DNA of 64,000 nt from CAZMZW01 sp964571135 (GTDB lineage Bacteria; Chloroflexota; Anaerolineae; Anaerolineales; Anaerolineaceae). This document shows, piece after piece, positions 24,700 to 33,644 of this stretch; within the stretch, counting starts at the first letter, position 1; each line of letters opens with the position of its first letter. The notes under the pieces are model-generated. The model saw only the letters and a list, made by a program, of their open reading frames with translations, was not told the DNA's origin and did no database searches. The stretch spans positions 47,447 to 111,446 of the forward strand of contig CAZMZW010000008.1 in NCBI GenBank assembly GCA_964571135.1, in the 5' to 3' direction. Made by a program: the position numbers and the translations under genes.

Positions 24700-26279
24700 A
24701 AAGCGCCCTCAGAATTATCTGCGATTCGAAAGTATAAATCCCCAAGATGTTTCACATCTTTATTAGTAAGGAGATAATTGAGAATCATCCCAGGGGGGCA
24801 TCTTTTTAGAAAATTCACTGCTGCATAGAGTTCTTGTGCATGAATTTGTGGATTTAACTTGGAAAGTTCGCGCATAATTTTCCAAATTATTCGATTAATA
24901 TCCTCATTTTTATTTACATTTTTAAACCATATTTCCTCAAAACCTTCAGGATCAGGTACTGCAATGGACATACGTTCGTTAAATGTAACAAACACATTCT
25001 GTTTGAGCATTCCAAAAACTATACCTTGATCAGAACCGATTAAGGCTGTTCGCATCCATTCGCGTGATTGCCGGCATTTCTCGTAGAAAATAATAATTTC
25101 TCCCGGCTTATCACCCTTTTTTATATGAACAAGACTGCCTGGAATCAGGCCGCTAGTTTTATACCACTCCTTTAATCCATATACATATTTATGGGGTCTG
25201 ACAACCCATCCAGGAAAACTTTTTTTATTTTCCTCATCAATAAAAGTGAAACAAACTCTAGGAGCTTCATATGCAGTGGGGAAAAGTTTGGATAAGGAGT
25301 GAGAAAGTGGTAATGTGCCAGAACGCCAATGAGGGAAAATTAAACTTACCTTAATTTCACTACTATTGTCTTTAGACTTTTCCCATTCTTCCAGTTCATC
25401 AAAAAGATCACCTTCAAATTGGGCTAAATAAGGTTTGACTAGTTCGTGGTCATAATCAAGTTTTTCATATTGGAGGAATGAAGGCGTTTTTCTTACGTCC
25501 TCTGGCTCTAAATCTTTCAAATGCCAAAGTGTCTCACCAGCAGGCCCAACTTCGTCAAAACGTTGATCATCTTGAAGCACATAATTTAATGAAAATTCTA
25601 TCAATTGAGAATTAACAGAACTATGTAAATCAATTTGATCCAGAAGCTGCTTTGTTGTTAACGGGCCTCCTTTGCTTTCTTCTAATACTGCCTCTGCAAG
25701 ATTTAAATGCCCAGTATTGATATCAACTAATAATGCCTTGGGGAACCAGCAGCCTGCAATTTTCACAAGCTCATTGTTTTTCTCAAGGTTTTTTTCAAGT
25801 ACATTTAATAATTGATCACCGTATTGAATGATTACAAAATTGTTATCCAATAATGGTTCAGTTTTAATTGCGGTATTTGAGTTATTCAAGAGATGGTTAG
25901 CGAGATTACAGGCAAAAGAGGTCTTATCGCCATTTTCAAAAGTAAGATCGATAACATCAAAGGATTTATATTCAGGATTAAAGCCCTTGCGGACACTATC
26001 AATATGCCCATTTCTCCATTCTAAAGCTGGAAAAACCAAAGTCTGACCAATATCGTAATGGTCCTTGGGCAAGTAAATTACACTTCCAACTCTTTTATTT
26101 TCTTTCTCCAATGCCTCTTTGATCGCTTTAACGCGATTATCAATAATCAACCTTAATAATGAGCTAGGAGTCTGTGGGATTTCCAAATCTAATAATTGGT
26201 TATAAAGAAATTCGATATCCTCCTGGGAAATAACGAAATTATTCCAATAATCAGAATTTATTATTTTTGGAGCGGTCAT
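24696..26279 (-). CDS. Unknown protein with possible winged-helix segment, first gene of an overlapping pair
   Basis: I do not recognise this 527-residue protein. It is soluble with no signal peptide. Residues about 205-265 (TTKQLLDQIDLHS, then VLQDDQRFDEVGPAGETLWHL) have the spacing of a HARE-HTH-like winged helix, usually found in chromatin or RNA polymerase-linked proteins. A later beta-rich stretch, VYGLKEWYKTSGLIPGSLVH followed by KKGDKPGEIIIFYE (about 355-390), resembles a small barrel with a GLxPGxxVxI turn. No catalytic signature is visible. A TATAAT box at 26319-26324 on the minus strand lies about 40 bases upstream of the ATG. The gene is translationally coupled to the 145-residue protein. 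Function not assigned. Confidence 0.65.
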   Translation of the reverse strand: MTAPKIINSDYWNNFVISQEDIEFLYNQLLDLEIPQTPSSLLRLIIDNRVKAIKEALEKENKRVGSVIYLPKDHYDIGQTLVFPALEWRNGHIDSVRKGFNPEYKSFDVIDLTFENGDKTSFACNLANHLLNNSNTAIKTEPLLDNNFVIIQYGDQLLNVLEKNLEKNNELVKIAGCWFPKALLVDINTGHLNLAEAVLEESKGGPLTTKQLLDQIDLHSSVNSQLIEFSLNYVLQDDQRFDEVGPAGETLWHLKDLEPEDVRKTPSFLQYEKLDYDHELVKPYLAQFEGDLFDELEEWEKSKDNSSEIKVSLIFPHWRSGTLPLSHSLSKLFPTAYEAPRVCFTFIDEENKKSFPGWVVRPHKYVYGLKEWYKTSGLIPGSLVHIKKGDKPGEIIIFYEKCRQSREWMRTALIGSDQGIVFGMLKQNVFVTFNERMSIAVPDPEGFEEIWFKNVNKNEDINRIIWKIMRELSKLNPQIHAQELYAAVNFLKRCPPGMILNYLLTNKDVKHLGDLYFRIADNSEGAL

Positions 26280-26338
26280 AGATGATTAAGTGAAAAAACC
26301 TTTCTTGAAAGCGGCACTATTATACCCTAGCCAGATTA

Positions 26339-27730
26339 TCAGGGGTAACTTTTTTGAAACCAATCCAGTGGGTTTACCTGGACACCATTTACCCAGATTT
26401 CAAAATGAAGGTGTGGTCCGGTCACCCGTCCAGTGGAGCCAATTATTCCAATTAATTGATGCGATTTAACAATTTCCCCAACTTTCACTTTGATCTGGGA
26501 TTGATGAAAGTAGCCAGTAAAAATTCCCTGTCCATGATCGATAAATATCGCATTTCCCCGAACGGTAAGAGGTCCTGCAAATATTACCTTTCCTGAGGCT
26601 GCAGCATAGATATTAAGACTGGGGGCACAAACACCGAAATCAAGACCAGTATGAAAATATGTGTAATCACTTCCATTGTACGACCTACGATTGCCATAAA
26701 TGGATTTGAAACAAATGGGTTCATCGAGGGGATAGAGAAAATTCCCTGACCATAATTTTTCAGACGAAATAACCGCCAACAAACCTTTTACAAAGTCATC
26801 CTCAGGCTTGGTTATCGCAGGATCAATGGTTTGATCAGAAACATTAATTGGGGGGTCTTTAAGAAATGGTGTCTGTTCTACTAAGAGCATCTGCTGGAAA
26901 GAGAAATCTTGCCCATCGGAGGAATTGCCACTCAAAGAAAACGAGGTTAAACCTGGATCGGCCATGGGATGAATACCTTGAAGGGCATAATACTCATTCT
27001 TACCATTTTCAAAAAAATGCAATTCAGTATTGTTTAATTTACCAGTGAAATTGATGGGTTGGTTCGAAATTATGCTTAGAATCTCTGTGTTACCCTGTGA
27101 TATGGGTAGGGGATTTATTGACACTGATTTTAGTAATGAAGATATGGGACTTATTTCTTTGGCAGAGTCTTCTCCTTTTGAATATACAATATCAGAAGGA
27201 AGTAATTGCGCGATTGTTGAAATATTATTTCCTGTTATTTGTTTCCATGGATTTGCATCAAGAAGAATTGATGTTTCAAAAACCGACTGGGTTGGTTTTA
27301 ATGCTAATAGCGCAATATTTTTCGGTTTTGCCTGATCTATAGAAATAATTAAATTAGATCCAGCATAAACCTCATTTGGACTAGTCAATCGATTAACCTG
27401 AGTAAGGATTTTCATATGAATTTGATATTTGAACGTAAAATTGTTCAAGCTTTCTCCAATGCCAACTGTATGGATAGTCAATTCCCCAGTAATGCCGGTA
27501 AGACCTGGGATGTAGAGACGGATTCCTGGAGAAATAAGATCGGGGTTTGAAATACTATTTATAGAAATTATTTCATTTACAGTGACATTGAATTTCTGTG
27601 CAATTTGAGATAACGTTTCACCAAGTTGAACAACATACACTGGATTAGTGGGATTATCCTGAGCGAATATCTGAGGAGGATTGCAAAAAACGAGGAGGAG
27701 TAATGTGATAAATATAAATTGGTATTTCAT
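26339..27730 (-). CDS. LysM and M23 (LytM) domain metallopeptidase
   Basis: This predicted exported cell-wall endopeptidase has 463 residues. An N-terminal signal sequence (about residues 1-24, ending IFAQDN) is followed by two LysM repeats: VVQLGETLSQIAQKFNVTVN (about 33-76) and HTVGIGESLNNFTFKYQIH (about 87-130). A long linker and beta domain lead to a C-terminal M23 domain. There HTGLDFGVCAPS supplies the metal His and Asp, and GYFHQSQIKVKVGEIV and TGPHLHFEIWVNG the catalytic HxH. It probably cuts peptidoglycan cross-links or, as a LysM/M23 pair often does, regulates other hydrolases. It lies downstream of the xth promoter region, divergent from it. Confidence 0.92.
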   Translation of the reverse strand: MKYQFIFITLLLLVFCNPPQIFAQDNPTNPVYVVQLGETLSQIAQKFNVTVNEIISINSISNPDLISPGIRLYIPGLTGITGELTIHTVGIGESLNNFTFKYQIHMKILTQVNRLTSPNEVYAGSNLIISIDQAKPKNIALLALKPTQSVFETSILLDANPWKQITGNNISTIAQLLPSDIVYSKGEDSAKEISPISSLLKSVSINPLPISQGNTEILSIISNQPINFTGKLNNTELHFFENGKNEYYALQGIHPMADPGLTSFSLSGNSSDGQDFSFQQMLLVEQTPFLKDPPINVSDQTIDPAITKPEDDFVKGLLAVISSEKLWSGNFLYPLDEPICFKSIYGNRRSYNGSDYTYFHTGLDFGVCAPSLNIYAAASGKVIFAGPLTVRGNAIFIDHGQGIFTGYFHQSQIKVKVGEIVKSHQLIGIIGSTGRVTGPHLHFEIWVNGVQVNPLDWFQKSYP

Positions 27731-27792
27731 GCTTTATATGGTTTAAAATAAAGCGGTAATAGGTAAAAAACAAGTTTACCATAGGGACAGCT

Positions 27793-28560
27793 ATGAAAAT
27801 AACTACATGGAATATTAATGGTATTAGAGCGGCGATGAAAAAGGGGATTGATCATTGGATAATGGATTATTCACCAGACGTTTTATGTTTTCAGGAAATA
27901 AAGGCAAAACCCGATCAATTTGATTCTTCGATTTTTATTTCTATGGGTTATCAATATGTTTGGAATTCAGCAGAAAGACCTGGCTATAGTGGGGTGGGTA
28001 TTCTTTTCAAAGAACAACCGCTGGCAATTCAATATGGATTAGGTAACCCTCTATTTGATAAGGAAGGCAGGGTAATTCAATTTAGCTACCCCGATTTTGA
28101 ATTATTTAATATTTATTTTCCTAATGGTGGAAGAACTTTGGAAAGAGTTCCATTTAAATTAGATTTCTATGAGAATCTTTTAAAAAAGTGTGAATTTTTA
28201 CATTCTGAAAATAAAAATATAATTATTACCGGAGATTTTAATACCGCTCATAATGCGATTGATTTAAAGAATTCGAAAAGTAATCAAAAAAACACAGGTT
28301 TCTTACCGGAGGAAAGAATTTGGATCGATTATTACCTTCAACATGGGTTTGTTGATATCTACAGGCATTTATATCCAGATAGAATTCAATATACATGGTG
28401 GACTTATCGTATGAATGCCAGGCAAAATGGGGTAGGGTGGCGTTTGGATTACTTTCTCATTTCAAAAAAACTAAATGAAATGGTTAAGGATGTTATTATT
28501 CATGATGAGGTACAAGGTTCGGATCATTGCCCGGTCACATTGAAATTATCAAGAAAGTAA
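27793..28560 (+). CDS. xth: Exodeoxyribonuclease III
   Basis: ExoIII is an AP endonuclease and 3'-5' exonuclease in base excision repair. The 255 residues match the family. Visible catalytic elements are MKITTWNINGIRAAM at the start, CFQEIKA with the metal-binding Glu, ITGDFNTAHNAIDLKN (about 146-161), YTWWTYR and the terminal GSDHCPVTL carrying the Asp-His pair. It starts at ATG 27793 and is followed 30 bases later by a response regulator gene in the same direction. Confidence 0.95.
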   Translation: MKITTWNINGIRAAMKKGIDHWIMDYSPDVLCFQEIKAKPDQFDSSIFISMGYQYVWNSAERPGYSGVGILFKEQPLAIQYGLGNPLFDKEGRVIQFSYPDFELFNIYFPNGGRTLERVPFKLDFYENLLKKCEFLHSENKNIIITGDFNTAHNAIDLKNSKSNQKNTGFLPEERIWIDYYLQHGFVDIYRHLYPDRIQYTWWTYRMNARQNGVGWRLDYFLISKKLNEMVKDVIIHDEVQGSDHCPVTLKLSRK

Positions 28561-28590
28561 AATACGTCGTAAAAAGAATAAAGAGGTTAC

Positions 28591-29244
28591 ATGTCGAAGA
28601 AAAGATTATTAATCGTTGATGATCATGAAATTGTACGGCTGGGCCTGCGTTCAATGCTGGAAAATTATCCCGATTTTGAAGTAGTGGCTGAAGCTGGGAG
28701 TGCAAAAGAAGCTGTCCAACAGGTTGGGATTCATCATCCAGATATTGTTTTAATGGATATCCGTCTGCCTGGAACATCTGGAATTGAAGCTACTGAAGAA
28801 ATTATCTTAAAGAATCCTGGGATCAAAGTCATCATGCTGACTTCTTATGCTGAGGATGAAATGCTATTTTCAGCAATTAAAGCTGGTGCTTCAGGTTATG
28901 TATTAAAACAAATTAATTTGGATGATCTCGTAAAATCAATAGAAGCCGTCGCACGCGGTGATGCATCCTTAGACCCTGCAGTCACGCAGAGAATATTTCA
29001 AGAAGTTCGAAAAGCGGTAAAAGATGAAGAAGCATCCGCATTTTCGAGTTTAAGCCAACAGGAGAAAATGGTTCTAAAATTAGTATCAGAGGGAAAAACG
29101 AATCGGGAGATAGCCCAGAAATTATTTTTAGGTGAAGGCACAGTACGTAACTACGTGAGCAGTATTCTTTCAAAATTGGGGGTAAGTAATAGAGCTGAAG
29201 CTGCCGCATATGCGGTTGGCCATAACTTACTTGACTATTTGTAA
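28591..29244 (+). CDS. NarL/FixJ-type two-component response regulator
   Basis: The 217-residue protein has a receiver domain (RLLIVDDHEIVRLGLRSML, phospho-acceptor Asp56 in VLMDIRLPG, Thr in MLTSYAEDE and Lys in YVLKQI) and a LuxR-type HTH (about 155-205: GKTNREIAQKLFLGEGTVRN then YVSSILSKLGVSNRAEA). Phosphorylation should drive dimerisation and DNA binding. The RBS AAGAGG precedes the ATG. No histidine kinase lies within the window, so the partner is encoded elsewhere and the target genes are unknown. Confidence 0.94.
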   Translation: MSKKRLLIVDDHEIVRLGLRSMLENYPDFEVVAEAGSAKEAVQQVGIHHPDIVLMDIRLPGTSGIEATEEIILKNPGIKVIMLTSYAEDEMLFSAIKAGASGYVLKQINLDDLVKSIEAVARGDASLDPAVTQRIFQEVRKAVKDEEASAFSSLSQQEKMVLKLVSEGKTNREIAQKLFLGEGTVRNYVSSILSKLGVSNRAEAAAYAVGHNLLDYL

Positions 29245-29366
29245 AAAAGAAAATTACATTTAGTAAAATTGTAATCAATCGATAAAATATTTTATAATTT
29301 TATTGCATATTAATTGGGATTTTTACCAAATTAATAGCTATAACTTATGATGAGAGGGGAAAAACT

Positions 29367-30206
29367 TTAGATAAGCAGGCTGAAAAGCTTTGGACCAAGA
29401 ATTATTGCACCGATAATAATTGAGCATATCGCGGTTATCAGGACCGCCGCTGCTCCAAGATCTTTGGCAATTTTTGCTAATGGCTGGCTGTGAGGCGAAA
29501 CCAGGTCAATGGTGGCTTCGATCGCAGTATTGATCAATTCAAATGAGATTACCACTGACATGGTTATAAACAAAATGGCGATTTCCGATGAACTGCAATG
29601 AAGAAATATTGAAAGCAACGTAACCAGGATAGCAACAGTCAGATGGATACGAAGATTTTTTTGAGTCCTGAACGCATATACAATCCCATCAAAGGCATAT
29701 CTAAACGAATCTAGATCAGGCTTAATGGTTAATTTTCTCTTGTTATTAAATTCTTTGGTTTGTGTTTTATTTAATTGCATCAATTTAGATTGTAACAAAA
29801 TCATCTTCTTTTCTTCTTTTCTTGATCCATGATCATAGCCTAATAAATGTAAAATACCATGAATTGTCAATAAAGACATTTCTTCGCTAATTCGAAGGCC
29901 AAACGACTTTGACTGTTTTTGGACGACCGGATAAGAAATGATTACATCGCCAAAGTAAGTATTTCCTGTTTCAGGATTAATTTCATTTGCAGAAAAGGAC
30001 AATACGTCTGTAACCGAATCGATAGACCTATACTTCTTATTTAGATTGCGTATCGTTTTTTCACTCACTATTGTTATGGTTAGTTCAAGATCTTTTTTAT
30101 TGAAATATTCCAGTATAGTAATTACGGTGGATTTCAATCGTGATTGATCTATAAGATTCCTGAAATCTTTTTCTACGACTATATGGATATTGTTATTTTC
30201 TATCAT
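29367..30206 (-). CDS. YbeY endoribonuclease fused to diacylglycerol/undecaprenol kinase
   Basis: One 279-residue frame carries two proteins. Residues 1 to about 150 are YbeY, the metal-dependent RNase for 16S rRNA 3' maturation and ribosome quality control, with its three-His motif HGILHLLGYDH (about 115-125). Residues about 165-279 are a membrane DgkA-type lipid kinase: RYAFDGIVYAFRTQKN, three membrane helices and the signature FELINTAIEATIDLVS. In Bacillus the same two genes are adjacent but separate (yqfG-dgkA), so this looks like a gene fusion. The start overlaps the stop of the HD phosphohydrolase gene in a TAATG junction. A sequencing error cannot be excluded, but the linker reads smoothly. 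Confidence 0.9.
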   Translation of the reverse strand: MIENNNIHIVVEKDFRNLIDQSRLKSTVITILEYFNKKDLELTITIVSEKTIRNLNKKYRSIDSVTDVLSFSANEINPETGNTYFGDVIISYPVVQKQSKSFGLRISEEMSLLTIHGILHLLGYDHGSRKEEKKMILLQSKLMQLNKTQTKEFNNKRKLTIKPDLDSFRYAFDGIVYAFRTQKNLRIHLTVAILVTLLSIFLHCSSSEIAILFITMSVVISFELINTAIEATIDLVSPHSQPLAKIAKDLGAAAVLITAICSIIIGAIILGPKLFSLLI

Positions 30207-32293
30207 TACATGGTCTTATTTGAAGGGTATCTCATCCGCTTATGGGCTACATTCACAAAAGAAGTGACAAATGAATCCTCAATTAAATTAATGTCACGAA
30301 AAGTTAGATTTACATTATTCAATTGTTTCTCAAGAATATAATAATTAAAAGTGTCATTTACCAGGTTTCTTATTCCAGATTTTGTCTTAGGATTTTCTGC
30401 TTTAATTCTGGCTTCGCATCCATCTGCCAACATGAGGATTGCAGTCTCTCTTGTTCGAGGTGGTTGACCTGGATAAACAAAAAGTTTTTTATTAGGCACT
30501 ACATTCATTCTGGCAGGTTTCTTTAAAGAAAGTAAGTATTGATAACGTGCGATCATATTTCCATGATGTTCAGTAATAAAATTAATAATCTGGGGCGGCA
30601 AACCGTATTTCTTAGCCAAAGTAACCCCATCTTCTACGTGTTTGATAATTGTATGAGCAGCAACCTCTGGTTTAAGGTTTTCATGGGTATTTAATAGACC
30701 TCGGTACTGATTCTCAATAAAGAAATCCGGGTTGTTTGCTTTCCCTACATCATGATAGAGGGCTCCAACACGAGCCAGCAAAGGATCAGCTTTGACAATT
30801 CTTGCAGCTTGTTCGGTAAGATTCGCTGTTTGCAAACTATGCTGATATGTGCCTGGCGCATTTATCATAAGAAATTGGAGAAGTGGATGGTCAGGTCTTG
30901 AAAGTTCCATTAATTGCAGGGCTGTTGTTCGCCCCAATAGTAAGGCAAAATAATATTGTAATAGTAAGGTTAAACTAATTGAGCCCAAACCATTTAGAAA
31001 GGCGATGCCAATCAAAGTGATTAAACCTTCAGGGTCAAAATAGCCTTCGGTAAGGCGAAATGCAATAATCACTGCACTTCCAACAAGTCCAATTACGATA
31101 CCTGCAGCAAAGAATATGATCAGCCGCCTTCCTTTGCCTAATACAAAAATGGCGGTTGCACTTGACAGCCAGAAATAAACAATTAATTCGACATTATTAG
31201 TAAGAATATAGCTCAATAAAATGCTTAATGGAATTAGGCTAATGATGCCAGTTTCGTAGTCAAAAATGCTGGCGATGGTTAATCCAAAAGCAGCAATTGG
31301 GAATATATAAGGGAGAATCGTATGATTGCTAATAAGCAGTTTCGCAGTGCCTAGAAAAAGAAGAAATAATATTGAAATAAGTAATAGAGCAGCCGGATCA
31401 TCAAATAGAGCTTTTTTCACCTGTCGGAGAAACAATGCAGGAACTATCAGGGTTGTAATAATAAGTAAAAATGCAGAAGCCAATTCCACTGGTTCATTTG
31501 TAGATTGCACAAGTCCCAAAGATTGAAGCGCCTCCCAGGTTTGAGGACTGATAAGCTGACCGCTAAAAACGATCATTTCTCCAGCGGCATAATACTTAAT
31601 AACCTGGGTTACTTTTTCACGGGCAATCTGGACTGCTTCATTGGTTATTTCATTACTATAGACACTATTTACAATTATGAAAGGGGAAATTAATTGCTTA
31701 ATAATTTCAACTTCTTTTTCAGAAAAAGAAAATCCAATATGCGTAGGAATATTGTTCTTTATGTCGATGAGGTGATCTTCGCTGATAGGACTTCGAATTA
31801 TCTGTTCAAAAACTAACAAACATTCATTTTTAATTTGAATCCATCGATTTTCCTGGAGTGCCATTATGTTTTTTGAGTAATCTTGAGCAAGTTGAACATT
31901 TGCCAAATTACTTAGCAGTTGCATTTTATTTTCAGGGGATAATGAATTATTGAGACGAGTGTTTTCAATTTGGTTTAATGCTTGATTAAGGGATTCAAAT
32001 TGCTTCCGTGAGATTGAAGGATCAGCAGGTAAAAATACAGGTGAAACTGATTTTTCCGCAGCATCACGAGCCTGGTTTGTAAGGATTTCACTAATGTAAC
32101 TAAAAGATCTTGGTGCTCGAATATCTTGAAAAGATACATCACCAACTTTAAGAGAAAATGGCGAAGGTCTTAAGGATATTGGTGTACCAACAATGATTAA
32201 AGAAATAGCACAAACAATGATAAATAATAATAAACGCCAATTTTTGATTTGTGAAAAGCGCGTACTAAGCTTTTCAAAAAATGAGGTCAACAT
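30206..32293 (-). CDS. PgpH/YqfF-type 7TM-HD phosphohydrolase
   Basis: Proteins of this family degrade cyclic di-AMP. The 695 residues show the full layout: an N-terminal membrane helix, an extracellular 7TMR-HDED domain (about 45-270), a block of seven membrane helices (about 275-450) and a cytoplasmic HD domain. HD residues are in NAPGTYQHSLQTANLTEQAA and ALYHDVGKANNPDFF, then EHHGNMIARYQY. It resembles PgpH of Listeria. In Bacillus its orthologue yqfF also precedes ybeY and dgkA, the same order as here. No diadenylate cyclase is in the window. Confidence 0.92.
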   Translation of the reverse strand: MLTSFFEKLSTRFSQIKNWRLLLFIIVCAISLIIVGTPISLRPSPFSLKVGDVSFQDIRAPRSFSYISEILTNQARDAAEKSVSPVFLPADPSISRKQFESLNQALNQIENTRLNNSLSPENKMQLLSNLANVQLAQDYSKNIMALQENRWIQIKNECLLVFEQIIRSPISEDHLIDIKNNIPTHIGFSFSEKEVEIIKQLISPFIIVNSVYSNEITNEAVQIAREKVTQVIKYYAAGEMIVFSGQLISPQTWEALQSLGLVQSTNEPVELASAFLLIITTLIVPALFLRQVKKALFDDPAALLLISILFLLFLGTAKLLISNHTILPYIFPIAAFGLTIASIFDYETGIISLIPLSILLSYILTNNVELIVYFWLSSATAIFVLGKGRRLIIFFAAGIVIGLVGSAVIIAFRLTEGYFDPEGLITLIGIAFLNGLGSISLTLLLQYYFALLLGRTTALQLMELSRPDHPLLQFLMINAPGTYQHSLQTANLTEQAARIVKADPLLARVGALYHDVGKANNPDFFIENQYRGLLNTHENLKPEVAAHTIIKHVEDGVTLAKKYGLPPQIINFITEHHGNMIARYQYLLSLKKPARMNVVPNKKLFVYPGQPPRTRETAILMLADGCEARIKAENPKTKSGIRNLVNDTFNYYILEKQLNNVNLTFRDINLIEDSFVTSFVNVAHKRMRYPSNKTM

Positions 32294-32743
32294 TTATTGA
32301 TTCTGCAGCAGGTCTTTTATTACTTTGCTAATTTCATCATTGGGTGCCTGCCCATTGACTCTTTCAATCATTAATTTCATCACATTTCCCATATCTTTCA
32401 AACTTGTGGCGTTTTGTTCTTGAATAATTCTTTTTGCCAAAATGGTCAATTCTTCAGCATTTAAGGTCTTGGGTAGAAATTCTTGAAGTATTGCTATTTC
32501 CGCTTCATTTTCTGAAACGATTGAACCTCGATTTCCTTTTCTTGCTTCTTCAATTGTTTCTTTCCGGATTTTAATCTCTTTGTAGAGACTTGCAATAATT
32601 GCTGGATCATCCAAAATCCCTTTTCGTTCAATCTCTGCCAATTTAATATTTGAAATCGCCATGCGAATCGTTCTCTTTCTTATTTCATCTTTCGCCCGCA
32701 TGGCGATAAACAACTCAGCTTCTAATTTCGCTTTAAGAGTCAT
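32294..32743 (-). CDS. yqeY: YqeY/GatB-tail domain protein
   Basis: YqeY resembles the tRNA-binding tail of the GatB amidotransferase subunit and may help with tRNA-dependent amidation; its role is not settled. The 149-residue product begins MTLKAKLEAELFIAMRAKDE, the usual YqeY start, and includes ALLKI-type AISNIKLAEIERK and the C-terminal MGNVMKLMIERVNGQAP. I chose ATG 32741-32743, which has a GGAGG RBS, over a longer frame to 32761. It overlaps the end of the DUF1385 gene by 11 bases and abuts the phosphohydrolase gene, so it belongs to the same operon. Confidence 0.9.
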   Translation of the reverse strand: MTLKAKLEAELFIAMRAKDEIRKRTIRMAISNIKLAEIERKGILDDPAIIASLYKEIKIRKETIEEARKGNRGSIVSENEAEIAILQEFLPKTLNAEELTILAKRIIQEQNATSLKDMGNVMKLMIERVNGQAPNDEISKVIKDLLQNQ

Positions 32744-33644
32744 TTTTATCCTCCAAAACATTTTCTTTTTCGAATTCGATCAGTGAGGTAAATGCCTTAA
32801 TGGCTACCTCAACCATTTCAGGAGAGGGTTCCCGTGTTGTTAGGTTTTGAAGCGCCATATTAGGGATTGAAATTACTCTGATTATTGGGTTATCCAGATG
32901 ATTTCCCAACCAACGGATAAATTCATAAGCAAACATGGCAATAATTGGAATAAAAACTATTCTGCTAATGAGTTTTATAAAAAATGGTATTTCACCAAAG
33001 AAAGAGAAGAGAATGATTGAAAAGACTACAAGCGTAAGTAAAAATGATGTTCCACATCTAGGGTGTTGAACAGAATATTTCATTACCGATGCTACGTTTA
33101 GTTTTTCGTTTGCTTCATAAGCATTGATCGTTTTATGTTCCGCACCATGATAGGCAAATACTCTTTTGATTTCAGGCATAAAGGAAATTACCCAAAGGTA
33201 GAAAATAATCATCACTAGGCGGATTAATCCTTCAAAAAGGTTGTTGGTAAATATATTTAATTTAATAATATTCGAAAGCAGACCGGTCATAAAAACAGGG
33301 AAAACAAAAAAGATAAGGATGGCGAATGAGATCGAGATGATTACTGCAATAAATAAACTCGACCCGCCAATCTTTTCATCATCCTGATTTGTCTGAACAT
33401 TGGCTGAGATCGTCAGATATTTCATTCCAACAACCAGACTATCCCATAAAATTAATAATCCCCTTAATAATGGGATTTGAAATAATTTGTTTTTATATGG
33501 CCCTTGCAATTTTTCTGAATGAACAATGATTTTTCCATCTGGAGTGCGCATAGCAGCGGACAATGAATTCCTTCCACGCATAAGTACACCTTCGATTAGT
33601 GCCTGTCCGCCATAAGATGACATCCGTAATTTCTTAGAACTCAT
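32733..33644 (-). CDS. DUF1385 membrane protein
   Basis: The 303-residue protein has the family signature YGGQALIEGVLMRGRNSLSA (residues 11-30). About four membrane helices lie between residues 95 and 240, and the conserved AYHGAEHKTINAYE and HPRCGTSFLLTLV stand between them. DUF1385 proteins are of unknown function; in Chloroflexota and Firmicutes they are often near rpmE and prmC, which are absent here. The ATG at 33642-33644 follows the M20 peptidase gene directly, with no gap, and the gene's end overlaps yqeY. Confidence 0.88.
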   Translation of the reverse strand: MSSKKLRMSSYGGQALIEGVLMRGRNSLSAAMRTPDGKIIVHSEKLQGPYKNKLFQIPLLRGLLILWDSLVVGMKYLTISANVQTNQDDEKIGGSSLFIAVIISISFAILIFFVFPVFMTGLLSNIIKLNIFTNNLFEGLIRLVMIIFYLWVISFMPEIKRVFAYHGAEHKTINAYEANEKLNVASVMKYSVQHPRCGTSFLLTLVVFSIILFSFFGEIPFFIKLISRIVFIPIIAMFAYEFIRWLGNHLDNPIIRVISIPNMALQNLTTREPSPEMVEVAIKAFTSLIEFEKENVLEDKNDS

